Positions 1-5,555 of a DNA stretch of 5,555 nt are shown one piece after another (within the stretch, counting starts at the first letter, position 1; each line of letters starts with the position of its first letter). Origin of the DNA: Achromobacter sp. (GTDB lineage: Bacteria; Pseudomonadota; Gammaproteobacteria; Burkholderiales; Burkholderiaceae_B). The position numbers were made by a program, and so were the translations under genes. Below the pieces are notes generated by a model. The model had not been told where the DNA came from, ran no database searches, and was given only the letters and a program-made list of their open reading frames with translations. The DNA is taken from contig DMTA01000544.1 of assembly GCA_003454835.1 (NCBI GenBank), forward strand, positions 1 to 5,555. Direction: 5' to 3'.

Positions 1-1001
1 GCGCGCTGTTCCGCCAGATCCAGCTGCTCGGGACGCGCGGGCGCCTCGCAAGCGTTCAGCTCCACACCCGTGGACAGGCGCAGCCCGCGCGCCATGGGCG
101 ACAGCACGTAGCCGCCGCCTGTGTCGTAAACGGGCCGCGTGACGCGTGCGCCGTCGCGGCCGTTGTAATGCATGTGATACCCGCGTTCGAACGCCATGGG
201 CAGGTCGATGCCGGTGGTCTTGAGCATCGCCTTGGACCACGGCCCCAGCGCGACGACCAGTCGGTCAGCTGACACCGATTCCGATGCGCGCGTTGCCTGT
301 ACTGTCCAGCCGTTGGCATCGCGGCGGATGGCGGCGGCATCCATCCGTTTGAAGATGCCGCCCTCGCGCTGGAACAGTCCGGCGTACGCGGCAACGACCT
401 CGTGCGGATCGTCCACCGAATACGAACCCTGAATCCACAATGCCCGATGAAAGATGGGCGACAGGGCGGGTTCAAGCTCGGCAAGCGCTGCGGGATCGAG
501 TTCGCGGGTCGGCACGTCGTACTGGGCGAACGTGCGTCGTGCCAGCGCGCCGCCGTTCCAGGCCGCCGCCGTGCGGTACAGGAAGATCCAGCCGGTGTCG
601 CGCAGCCGGTGGCGGGCGCCGCTTTCTTCCAGCAGCTTCAGGTGTTCGGGCGCGGACAGGCGGATCAGGCCGTCCAATGCGCGGGCGGTTTCCTGGAAGA
701 CGGACGTCCGGGCGTTCATCAGGAATCGCGCCGCCCAGCCCAGGTTCGCCGCCAGGTAGGGCCAGCGGTATCGGAACTGGACGGTGTCGTTCTTCAGGAG
801 ACGCGGCAGTTGCCCCCACAGCCTAGGATGATTGAACGGCATCAGCGAGCTGCGGGCCAGCACGCCCGCGTTGCCCATCGACGTTTCCATCCCGGGCGCC
901 TGCCGGTCCACAAGCGTGACCGACATGCCGCGCCGCTGCAGTTCCAGCGCGCAGCAGACGCCGACAATGCCGGCGCCCAGCACGATGACGTGATTACCCA
1001 T
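1..1001 (-). CDS. FAD-dependent oxidoreductase, DAO/DadA (D-amino-acid dehydrogenase-like) family, C-terminus cut by window edge
   Basis: I read 333 residues with no stop before the left edge; full-length DadA-type proteins are about 410-430 residues, so roughly the last fifth is missing. The N-terminus is a Rossmann FAD-binding fold: GAGIVG at residues 9-14 and an acidic residue (D32, in LVDR) at the end of the second strand, where FAD ribose is normally held. ETSMGNAG (39-46) matches the conserved segment after the dinucleotide fold in DadA-like enzymes. The substrate-domain pattern around residues 250-275 (ALGPWSKAML, then GIDLP, then RGYHM) also resembles DadA. There is no signal peptide, so it is probably cytosolic or peripheral to the inner membrane, oxidising an amino or imino acid and passing electrons to quinone or oxygen. 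Start: ATG at 1001-999 sits five residues before the fold. An in-frame ATG at 1013-1011 would add MRQD and overlap the previous stop as ATGA. AAGGA (1018-1014) is 12 nt from the inner ATG and abuts the outer one, so the choice is open. It is the last visible gene of the leftward operon. Substrate is unknown and true DadA activity is not shown. Confidence 0.88.
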   Translation of the reverse strand, partial: MGNHVIVLGAGIVGVCCALELQRRGMSVTLVDRQAPGMETSMGNAGVLARSSLMPFNHPRLWGQLPRLLKNDTVQFRYRWPYLAANLGWAARFLMNARTSVFQETARALDGLIRLSAPEHLKLLEESGARHRLRDTGWIFLYRTAAAWNGGALARRTFAQYDVPTRELDPAALAELEPALSPIFHRALWIQGSYSVDDPHEVVAAYAGLFQREGGIFKRMDAAAIRRDANGWTVQATRASESVSADRLVVALGPWSKAMLKTTGIDLPMAFERGYHMHYNGRDGARVTRPVYDTGGGYVLSPMARGLRLSTGVELNACEAPARPEQLDLAEQR

Positions 1002-1009
1002 GTCTTGTC

Positions 1010-2653
1010 TCATCCTTGTCGATGGCCGCCTAGAATACGCGCTGCCGCCGTCACACCCCACCATGACGCTTCTTCGAAGACCGAATACCCCGACAGGTCG
1101 GCGTGCGCGAACAGCACTGGACCGTCCACCGCGCGCAGCGCCGCCAGGCCCGGGTTGGACAGATAGCCGCAGACCGGCGTGGCCATGGCGTGGCCGCGCA
1201 CCGTGATCTCCAACTGGCGCGCGTTGCGCCAGAACGCCTTGCCATACGCCGCGACCAGATCCACCGCGGCCACGTCGCGCAGGTCTTGCGGACTGGCGCG
1301 CGTCAGCCAGTCGCGCGCCGCCTGCGGCGTCTGACCGCTCAGCGCGTGATACGCCGTGAATACGCTGCGCGGCGTGCGCGCCACGCGCAGCAATTGATGG
1401 GTGGACACGACGTAGCCCAGCGCCTGGCCTTCGTAGACGACGTTGTCCCACGACAGCGGCTCGCCCGGCGCTTCCATCGGGTAGCCCTCCATGACGAAGT
1501 TCGACACCATCCAGGCCGCATGCGGCGCGGCGTGCGTGGCCGGGTCGTAGCCGTACGCGCGGATGTCCGGCAGCAGGCGTTGCGCCACGAAGAGCGGCAT
1601 GGCGCAGACGGTGCGACGCGTCTGCAGGGCGTAGGCGCGAGGCGCGCTCTCCGTCGTGTTTTCCACGCACAGGACGCGCGGCCCCGCCGGCAATTCTTCG
1701 ATGCGCACCGCCGTGCCCAGCAACAACCAGTCCGCGTGCCCAAGCTTTTGCGTGATGGCCGCGCGCATCCGTTCGGCCAGCGTCGCCAGCCCACCCGGCC
1801 AGGTCAACACGGCGCCCTCGCCGGCATTGGCGGCATGGCCGTCGCGGCTGGCAAAGTAATGCAGCCCCGCCCACGCCGACACCACGTCATAGTCCGCGCC
1901 GTAGTCGTCCCGGCAGCAGTAGTTCAGATACCAATGCAGCGCGGACGAGGTATAGCCTTCGCGCGCCAGCCAGTCCTTGAACGTCAGCGCGTCCAGCGCA
2001 AGCCACGCCGGGTCGCGCGATGACAGATCGAGCGGGATGCAGAACACCTTGCGGCCGTCGTTGCCGACCTGCGTGCGCAACCGATCGATCAGCGCCAGAA
2101 AGCGCTGGTGCTGGGCGGCGTCGCCATCCGGCACGCCCGTCATCGGCAGCAGGTGTTCTTCCCAGCGCCCGTTGCGCAGCAGCCTTTCCTGCGGCGAATG
2201 CACCAGGACGGCTTCGTCGTAGTAGGGCCGCGCGTTGCCCACGCCGCGCTCGATGATGCCGAAGTCGGCCAGCATTTCACGCACGTGCGCGGACGCCAGC
2301 GAGGGCAACGGCAGGTAATGCGCACCCAGCGGGTAGTCCAGCCCATCGCGCATGCCCGCGGCGGCGTTGCCCGCGAATTCGGGCCCCTGCACCACGACAA
2401 AATCGGTGAACCCTTCGCGGGCCAGCTTCCAGGCGCAGGACAGACCCGCCACGCCGGCGCCCAGGATGGCGACCTCGTGCTGCCGGGTGGCCGACGGCTG
2501 CGGCAGCGCCGCCTTGTCACGCAGCGCGTGACCGGCCTGCATGCCGGGGTAGTGGACGTCAGGCGTTGTCTCGACGACGCGTGCGCGCCAGTAGCCGACC
2601 GAACCCGCGGCGGCGGCCGTGGCAGCGCCCAACAGGAAGCTGCGGCGCCGCAT
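1010..2653 (-). CDS. Tat-exported FAD-dependent amine-oxidase-like protein
   Basis: 547 residues. The N-terminus is MRRRSFLLG followed by an Ala-rich hydrophobic stretch to about residue 21, a twin-arginine leader, so a folded flavoprotein is probably exported or anchored at the outer face of the inner membrane. The FAD Rossmann motif GAGVAG is at 65-70, and the C-terminal segment 511-541 (LFAHADLSGYS, then EEASWWG) resembles the second FAD-contacting motif of amine oxidases and phytoene desaturases. The central region 100-500 would form the substrate domain; it has Trp/Tyr-rich patches (YYDEAVL at 144-150, HWYLNYCCRDDYG at 240-252). Odd point: where the second strand usually ends in Glu (VLE-type), this protein reads VVVQGPE, with Gln at 89. 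Start: ATG 2653-2651 shares one base with the upstream synthase stop (TGATG), and AAGG lies 10 nt upstream, inside that gene. The open frame continues further upstream, but that part is out-of-frame synthase sequence and would bury the Tat leader. Next to a spermidine-synthase-like gene, a polyamine or an aminopropylated product is a plausible substrate; this is inference from context. Confidence 0.9.
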   Translation of the reverse strand: MRRRSFLLGAATAAAAGSVGYWRARVVETTPDVHYPGMQAGHALRDKAALPQPSATRQHEVAILGAGVAGLSCAWKLAREGFTDFVVVQGPEFAGNAAAGMRDGLDYPLGAHYLPLPSLASAHVREMLADFGIIERGVGNARPYYDEAVLVHSPQERLLRNGRWEEHLLPMTGVPDGDAAQHQRFLALIDRLRTQVGNDGRKVFCIPLDLSSRDPAWLALDALTFKDWLAREGYTSSALHWYLNYCCRDDYGADYDVVSAWAGLHYFASRDGHAANAGEGAVLTWPGGLATLAERMRAAITQKLGHADWLLLGTAVRIEELPAGPRVLCVENTTESAPRAYALQTRRTVCAMPLFVAQRLLPDIRAYGYDPATHAAPHAAWMVSNFVMEGYPMEAPGEPLSWDNVVYEGQALGYVVSTHQLLRVARTPRSVFTAYHALSGQTPQAARDWLTRASPQDLRDVAAVDLVAAYGKAFWRNARQLEITVRGHAMATPVCGYLSNPGLAALRAVDGPVLFAHADLSGYSVFEEASWWGVTAAARILGGHRQG

Positions 2654-4164
2654 CAGCGGATGACCTTGCGCCAGTCCTCGTCGAAGTAGCGCACGAGCGA
2701 TTGTTCGTTCAGGCGGTTCGGCGGCATGGCCAGCGCCGGCATGTCGGCGGGAAAATGAAAGAGCTCGCGCACGGTGACGGCATCCAGATAGCGCGTGGGC
2801 ACGGTGATTTTTTCGGGCGGCGCGTAGTCGCGCCGCTTGCTGGCCAGGATGAAGCCCCAGTCGCCAAACGACGGCACGTAGGTGTGATACGGCCAGGTGT
2901 TCAGGCCGGCTTCCTTCAGGGTCGCGTCCACGCTCCAGAACGAGCGCGGCGCAAAGTAGGGCGAAGTGGACTGCACGACCATGTAGCCGTTTTCGGCCAG
3001 ATGCCGCGCCATCAGGTGATAGACCGGCACGGAATACAGCCGCCCCAGGCCGAAGTTGGACGGATCGGGAAAGTCCACCACGATGAAGTCGTAGACCTCG
3101 GCGTGGGTCTCCAGCCACCGCCCCGCGTCGTCATTGATGACGGTGACGCGCGGGTCCTTGAGTGCGCCCGCGTTCAGCGCGACCAGCGGGTCCGAGCGCG
3201 AAAACAGATTCGTCATGGCCGGATCCAGATCCACAAGCGTGACGTGCTCAATGTTCTTGTATTTCAGGATCTCGCGCACGGCCAGGCCGTCGCCGCCGCC
3301 CAGCACCAGCACGTTGCGCGCCCACGGCAGCACCTGCAGGCCGGGATGCACCAGCGATTCGTGATACCGGTGCTCGTCGCGCGACGAGAACTGCAGGTTG
3401 CCGTTGATGTACAGGCGCAGGTCGTCGTGCCAGCGCGTCACGGCCAGGCGCTGGTACTGCGTGGTTTCGGCGTGGATGATGTCGTCGCCATACAGGCCTT
3501 TTTCGGCCCAGGCGGTCATGCTGCCGGAATAGACAAACCCCAGGCCCAGGATGCCCAGCACCACGCCGGCGCGCACGGCCTTTTCGCCCGGGCGGGAAAC
3601 CTCGGCGCGGAACAGCCACGTAGTCCACAGCGCCACGCTGGCGTTCAGGATGCCGAACAGGAAACTGGTGCGCAGCAGCCCCAGCTTGGGCGCCAGCAGC
3701 AATGGGAACACCAGCGACACGGCCAGCGCGCCCAGGTAGTCGAAGGTCAGCACACGGCTGACGATTTCGCGGAATTCGGCCTTGCGCTGATTGAAGACCC
3801 GCATCACCAGCGGGATCTCCATGCCGACCATCAATCCGATGATGAAGACGCCGACATATAAGGCCGCGCGAAAGGGCGCGGACAGCCACGCGAACACCAG
3901 GAACAGGACCGCGGCCGACACGCCGCCCAACAGCGCCACCAGCAGCTCGACGTCGATGAAGCGATTCAGAACGTCTTCGTCTCTTACATATTTTGACAAC
4001 CACGAACCGATGCCCATCGCGAAGAGATAGCACCCGATCACGGAGGAGAACTGAAGGATCGAATCCCCAAGCAAATAGCTGGCGAGCGCGCTGCTGATGA
4101 GCTCGTAGCCCAACCCGCAGGACGCAACGATCAATACCGAGAGAATGAGAACGCGGTCGCGCAT
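2653..4164 (-). CDS. Membrane-anchored spermidine synthase-like (polyamine aminopropyltransferase) protein, COG4262 type
   Basis: 503 residues, about 200 more than soluble SpeE because of an N-terminal membrane domain. I see seven hydrophobic segments near residues 5-28, 36-56, 72-94, 99-121, 141-160, 162-184 and 198-218. The rest is a spermidine-synthase fold: TTQYQRLAV (234-242), LYINGNLQFSSRDEHRYHE (251-269; compare the SpeE pattern LxLDGxxQ..ERDE..YHE), the SAM-type glycine loop LGGGDG (288-293), VDLDP (311-315), INDD (343-346) and VDFPDP (363-368). The last corresponds to the catalytic DxxDP of SpeE with both Asp kept (D364, D367), followed by LYSVPVYH (376-383). Transfer of an aminopropyl group from decarboxylated SAM is therefore plausible, but the acceptor is unknown. 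Start: ATG 4164-4162, with only a weak CGGA 7 nt upstream. The frame is open back to 4452, but that part crosses the promoter region and the opposite gene. It is first in the leftward operon; its stop overlaps the oxidase start. The charged loops suggest an extracytoplasmic catalytic domain (see findings). Family is confident; exact reaction is not. Confidence 0.93.
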   Translation of the reverse strand: MRDRVLILSVLIVASCGLGYELISSALASYLLGDSILQFSSVIGCYLFAMGIGSWLSKYVRDEDVLNRFIDVELLVALLGGVSAAVLFLVFAWLSAPFRAALYVGVFIIGLMVGMEIPLVMRVFNQRKAEFREIVSRVLTFDYLGALAVSLVFPLLLAPKLGLLRTSFLFGILNASVALWTTWLFRAEVSRPGEKAVRAGVVLGILGLGFVYSGSMTAWAEKGLYGDDIIHAETTQYQRLAVTRWHDDLRLYINGNLQFSSRDEHRYHESLVHPGLQVLPWARNVLVLGGGDGLAVREILKYKNIEHVTLVDLDPAMTNLFSRSDPLVALNAGALKDPRVTVINDDAGRWLETHAEVYDFIVVDFPDPSNFGLGRLYSVPVYHLMARHLAENGYMVVQSTSPYFAPRSFWSVDATLKEAGLNTWPYHTYVPSFGDWGFILASKRRDYAPPEKITVPTRYLDAVTVRELFHFPADMPALAMPPNRLNEQSLVRYFDEDWRKVIR

Positions 4165-4189
4165 GGGAGTGTCCGAGCCAAAAAATGCG

Positions 4190-4220
4190 TTCGCAGTATA
4201 TCGAACGCGACGTATATACT
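4190..4220 (+). promoter_or_regulatory. Putative sigma-70-type promoter for the DUF350-SPFH operon
   Basis: The -10 candidate is TATACT at 4215-4220 (five of six bases match TATAAT). The best -35 candidate is TTCGCA at 4190-4195 (four of six match TTGACA), but the spacer is 19 nt; shifting the -10 to TATATA at 4213-4218 gives 17 nt with a poorer hexamer. Transcription would start near 4226-4228, leaving a leader of about 15-18 nt that holds the ribosome site GGGAGG (4231-4236). The weak -35 and the overlapping dyads suggest that a regulator is involved. Not experimentally supported. Confidence 0.45.
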
Positions 4221-4223
4221 GCG
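4192..4223. promoter_or_regulatory. Perfect 10-bp inverted repeat in the divergent intergenic region (candidate operator)
   Basis: CGCAGTATAT at 4192-4201 is the exact reverse complement of ATATACTGCG at 4214-4223, with a 12-nt spacer, giving a 32-bp dyad centred at 4207.5. A second perfect dyad overlaps it: GCGTTCG (4187-4193) and CGAACGC (4202-4208), spacer 8 nt, centred at 4197.5, one helical turn away. Each arm of the large dyad holds a TATACT hexamer pointing outward (4215-4220 rightward, 4200-4195 leftward). A dimeric regulator bound here would cover both promoters. No regulator gene is visible in the window, so its identity is unknown. Confidence 0.6.
4195..4200 (-). promoter_or_regulatory. 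Putative -10 box for the leftward synthase-oxidase operon
   Basis: Read on the minus strand this is TATACT, five of six to the consensus, in the mirror position of the rightward -10. At a 17-nt spacer the -35 position reads CGCAGT, a poor match; the better-looking TTGCGC (4228-4223) would need a 22-nt spacer. The promoter is therefore weak, activator-dependent or elsewhere. The leader would be about 24 nt with no strong ribosome site before the ATG at 4164. The 7-bp dyad 4187-4208 is centred exactly on this hexamer. Confidence 0.35.
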
Positions 4224-4242
4224 CGCAATTGGGAGGCTGGCA

Positions 4243-4641
4243 ATGGGAGAAGCAATGCATCCGGCGGTGACCTATCTGATCTATATCGTCTCGGCGCTTG
4301 TCATGCTGGGCGTTTTCACGGCGGTCTACACGGCCATCACGCACTACAAGGAATTCGACCTCATCCGCGAGGGCAACATTGCCGCCGCCCTGTCTTATGG
4401 CGGCGCGCTGGTCGGCTTCAGCCTGACCCTGTGTTCCAGCATCGCGGTCCACGCCAGCTTCGTCATGTTCGTGGTCTGGGGCGTGGCGGCGATGATCGTG
4501 CAGATCGTCGTTTACGCGGTGGTGTCCAAGGCCATACGCGGCATGACGGACGCCATTGCCGAAAACAATATCGCCATGGGCGGCCTGATCGGCGCGATCT
4601 CGCTGGCGGCCGGCATCGTCAACGCCGCCTGCCTGACCTGA
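4243..4641 (+). CDS. DUF350 (YjfL/UPF0719-type) four-helix inner-membrane protein
   Basis: 132 residues, the usual size for a two-repeat DUF350 protein. Hydrophobic segments lie near residues 9-32, 47-69, 72-95 and 112-131, giving four helices with both ends probably cytoplasmic. It shows an internal duplication: EGNIAAALSYGGALVGFSL (43-61) and ENNIAMGGLIGAISLAAGI (107-125) share the family pattern of a polar E-x-N-x-A turn followed by a Gly-rich helix. The molecular function of DUF350 is not known; E. coli YjfL lies in a cluster with a PspA-like protein (YjfJ) and a glutathionylspermidine-synthase-like ATP-grasp protein (YjfC), which ties the family to envelope and polyamine contexts. Start: ATG 4243 has GGGAGG (4231-4236) 6 nt upstream; a second ATG at 4255, dropping MGEA, is possible. 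It is divergent from the synthase operon and 39 nt upstream of the SPFH gene, so it is probably the first gene of that operon. A role as channel, scaffold or partner of the SPFH protein is speculation. Confidence 0.92.
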   Translation: MGEAMHPAVTYLIYIVSALVMLGVFTAVYTAITHYKEFDLIREGNIAAALSYGGALVGFSLTLCSSIAVHASFVMFVVWGVAAMIVQIVVYAVVSKAIRGMTDAIAENNIAMGGLIGAISLAAGIVNAACLT

Positions 4642-4667
4642 GCGGCGCGCACTCTCCGATCTGACAC

Positions 4668-4673
4668 AGGAGG
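4668..4673 (+). promoter_or_regulatory. Strong ribosome binding site of the SPFH gene
   Basis: AGGAGG lies 7 nt before the ATG at 4681 and fixes that start. It is the best Shine-Dalgarno match in the window, in contrast to the weak site of the divergent synthase gene. No terminator-like hairpin is seen in the 39-nt gap after the DUF350 stop, so read-through from DUF350 is expected. Confidence 0.75.
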
Positions 4674-4680
4674 ACTTTCC

Positions 4681-5555
4681 ATGAGTCTCGGTTCATTCAT
4701 TCGCAAGCAGTTCATCGACATCCTGCAATGGAACGAGGATCGCGACGGCGTGCTCGCCTGGCGCCATCCGATGCAGGATTTCGAAATCCAGTACGGCGCC
4801 AGCCTGACCGTGCGGGAATCGCAGATGGCCGTGTTCGTCAACGAAGGCAAGGTGGCCGATGTGTTCGGCCCCGGCATGTACAAGCTGACGACGCAGACAC
4901 TGCCAATCCTGACCTACCTGAAGAACTGGGACAAGCTGTTCGAGTCGCCCTTCAAGTCGGATGTCATCTTCTTCAGCACGCGCCTGCAACTGGGCCGGCG
5001 CTGGGGCACGGCCCAGCCGGTGACGCTGCGCGACAGCGAGTTCGGCATGGTGCGCCTGCGTGCGTTCGGCGTGTATTCGTACCAGATCGCCGATCCCGGC
5101 AAGTTCTATCGCGAAATCAGCGGCACCCGTGACGTGTACACGGTGGACGACCTGGAAGCGCAGCTGCGCAACATGGTCGTGGCCGCCATGACCACCGCCC
5201 TGGGCAGTTCCAAGGTGCCGTTCCTGGACATTGCCGGCAACCAGGGCCTGATGTCGCAGAGCATCGCCGAACAGCTCGCGCCCGTGTTCGACCGCTACGG
5301 CGTCAAGCTGGACAACTTCACGGTCGAAAACGTGTCGCTGCCCGAAGAGCTGCAGAAGGCGCTGGACACCCGGATCTCGATGGGGATGGCCGGCGACCTG
5401 GGCAAGTTCACGCAGTACCAGACGGCGACGTCGATTCCGCTGGCCGCGCAGAACGAAGGCGGCATTGCGGGCATCGGCGCGGGCCTGGCGGCCGGCGCGG
5501 CGCTGGGTCAGACGAAGGCGCAGGGACTGGGCGTGGCGCAGGGCCAGCCGCAGCA
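4681..5555 (+). CDS. SPFH/Band-7 domain protein, YdjI (COG4260) type, C-terminus cut by window edge
   Basis: 291 residues are visible and the frame is open at the right edge. The N-terminus (residues 1-17, FIRKQFIDILQW) looks like an amphipathic helix rather than a transmembrane segment, followed by VLAWRHP (24-30) and an SPFH core over about 35-230: LTVRESQMAVFVNEGKVAD (42-60), FGPGMYKL (62-69), LRAFGVYSYQIADPGKF (126-142), then a helical part with VKLDNFTVENVSLPEELQKAL (208-228). This is the pattern of the YdjI or 'virion core protein-like' group. Residues 250-277 are Gly/Ala-rich (GGIAGIGAGLAAGAALG), a linker typically followed by a C-terminal zinc ribbon, which would lie beyond the window. 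In Bacillus subtilis, YdjI works with the PspA homologue YdjF and the membrane proteins YdjG and YdjH in an envelope-protection complex; by analogy this protein may scaffold a membrane microdomain with DUF350. No protease motif is seen. The family call is strong and the role is inferred. Confidence 0.92.
   Translation, partial: MSLGSFIRKQFIDILQWNEDRDGVLAWRHPMQDFEIQYGASLTVRESQMAVFVNEGKVADVFGPGMYKLTTQTLPILTYLKNWDKLFESPFKSDVIFFSTRLQLGRRWGTAQPVTLRDSEFGMVRLRAFGVYSYQIADPGKFYREISGTRDVYTVDDLEAQLRNMVVAAMTTALGSSKVPFLDIAGNQGLMSQSIAEQLAPVFDRYGVKLDNFTVENVSLPEELQKALDTRISMGMAGDLGKFTQYQTATSIPLAAQNEGGIAGIGAGLAAGAALGQTKAQGLGVAQGQPQ

Noticed and set aside
402..1166. Plus-strand open frames opposite the DAO-type gene
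   Set aside because: The minus strand reads as a continuous, family-like FAD oxidoreductase through 1-1001; the plus-strand frames are compositional shadows.
1103..2023. Plus-strand open frame (306 codons) opposite the Tat flavoprotein gene
   Set aside because: Antisense shadow with Arg/Gln/His-rich low-complexity composition and no family resemblance.
2654..3118. N-terminal extension of the Tat flavoprotein to 3118
   Set aside because: It overlaps the synthase catalytic domain in another frame and would bury the twin-arginine leader that begins at the TGATG start.
2566..3861. Long plus-strand open frame (431 codons) opposite the synthase and oxidase genes
   Set aside because: It lies antisense to two well-supported genes; its His/Gln/Arg-rich composition is the usual by-product of reading the complement of G/C-ending codons. 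No recognisable domain and no ribosome site stand out.
4203..4230. Possible ECF sigma-type promoter (GAAC at 4203-4206)
   Set aside because: No matching -10 element of the TCTGA or CGTC type at the expected 15-17 nt spacing; the GAAC is better explained as part of the 7-bp dyad.
4165..4452. N-terminal extension of the synthase to an upstream start at 4452
   Set aside because: The extension runs through the promoter region and antisense to DUF350; its sequence is unlike the family, whereas ATG 4164 begins directly before the first membrane helix.
4185..4664. Plus-strand frame (159 codons) overlapping the DUF350 gene
   Set aside because: It is in a different frame from DUF350, begins inside the candidate promoter dyad, lacks a ribosome site and is Arg/His/Gly-rich.
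4642..4680. Terminator between DUF350 and the SPFH gene
   Set aside because: No hairpin followed by a T-run; the gap holds only a strong ribosome binding site.

Overview
The window reads as ordinary chromosomal DNA of a GC-rich betaproteobacterium. My best guess is Burkholderiales, of the Bordetella/Achromobacter type, judged from the strong G/C bias at third codon positions and the gene types. No marker gene fixes the genus. Coding density is very high. I see no RNA gene, mobile element, CRISPR array, repeat family or sign of recent transfer.

Layout: two divergent gene sets start from one 78-bp intergenic region (4165-4242). Leftward (minus strand) run three tightly packed genes. The first is a 503-residue membrane protein with about seven N-terminal transmembrane segments and a C-terminal spermidine-synthase-like domain (2653-4164). 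The second is a 547-residue FAD-dependent amine-oxidase-like protein with a twin-arginine (Tat) leader (1010-2653). The third is a DadA/DAO-type FAD oxidoreductase that runs off the left edge (1-1001, partial). The junctions are TGATG (1-nt overlap) and either ATGA or an 8-nt gap, so the three are almost certainly co-transcribed and translationally coupled. Rightward (plus strand) run a 132-residue DUF350 (YjfL-type) four-helix membrane protein (4243-4641) and, 39 nt later, an SPFH/Band-7 protein of the YdjI (COG4260) type, cut by the right edge (4681-5555).

How they may work together: DUF350 proteins, YdjI-type SPFH proteins and membrane-anchored spermidine synthases belong to families I recall as neighbours in PspA-like envelope-stress and polyamine contexts. 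The set here suggests an envelope-associated polyamine or aminopropyl-transfer module with two flavin oxidoreductases. The exact reaction is unknown. Two details deserve attention. The positive-inside rule on the seven-helix synthase predicts a periplasmic catalytic domain, the same compartment as the Tat-exported oxidase. The shared intergenic region also carries two overlapping perfect inverted repeats that cover the -10 boxes of both directions.
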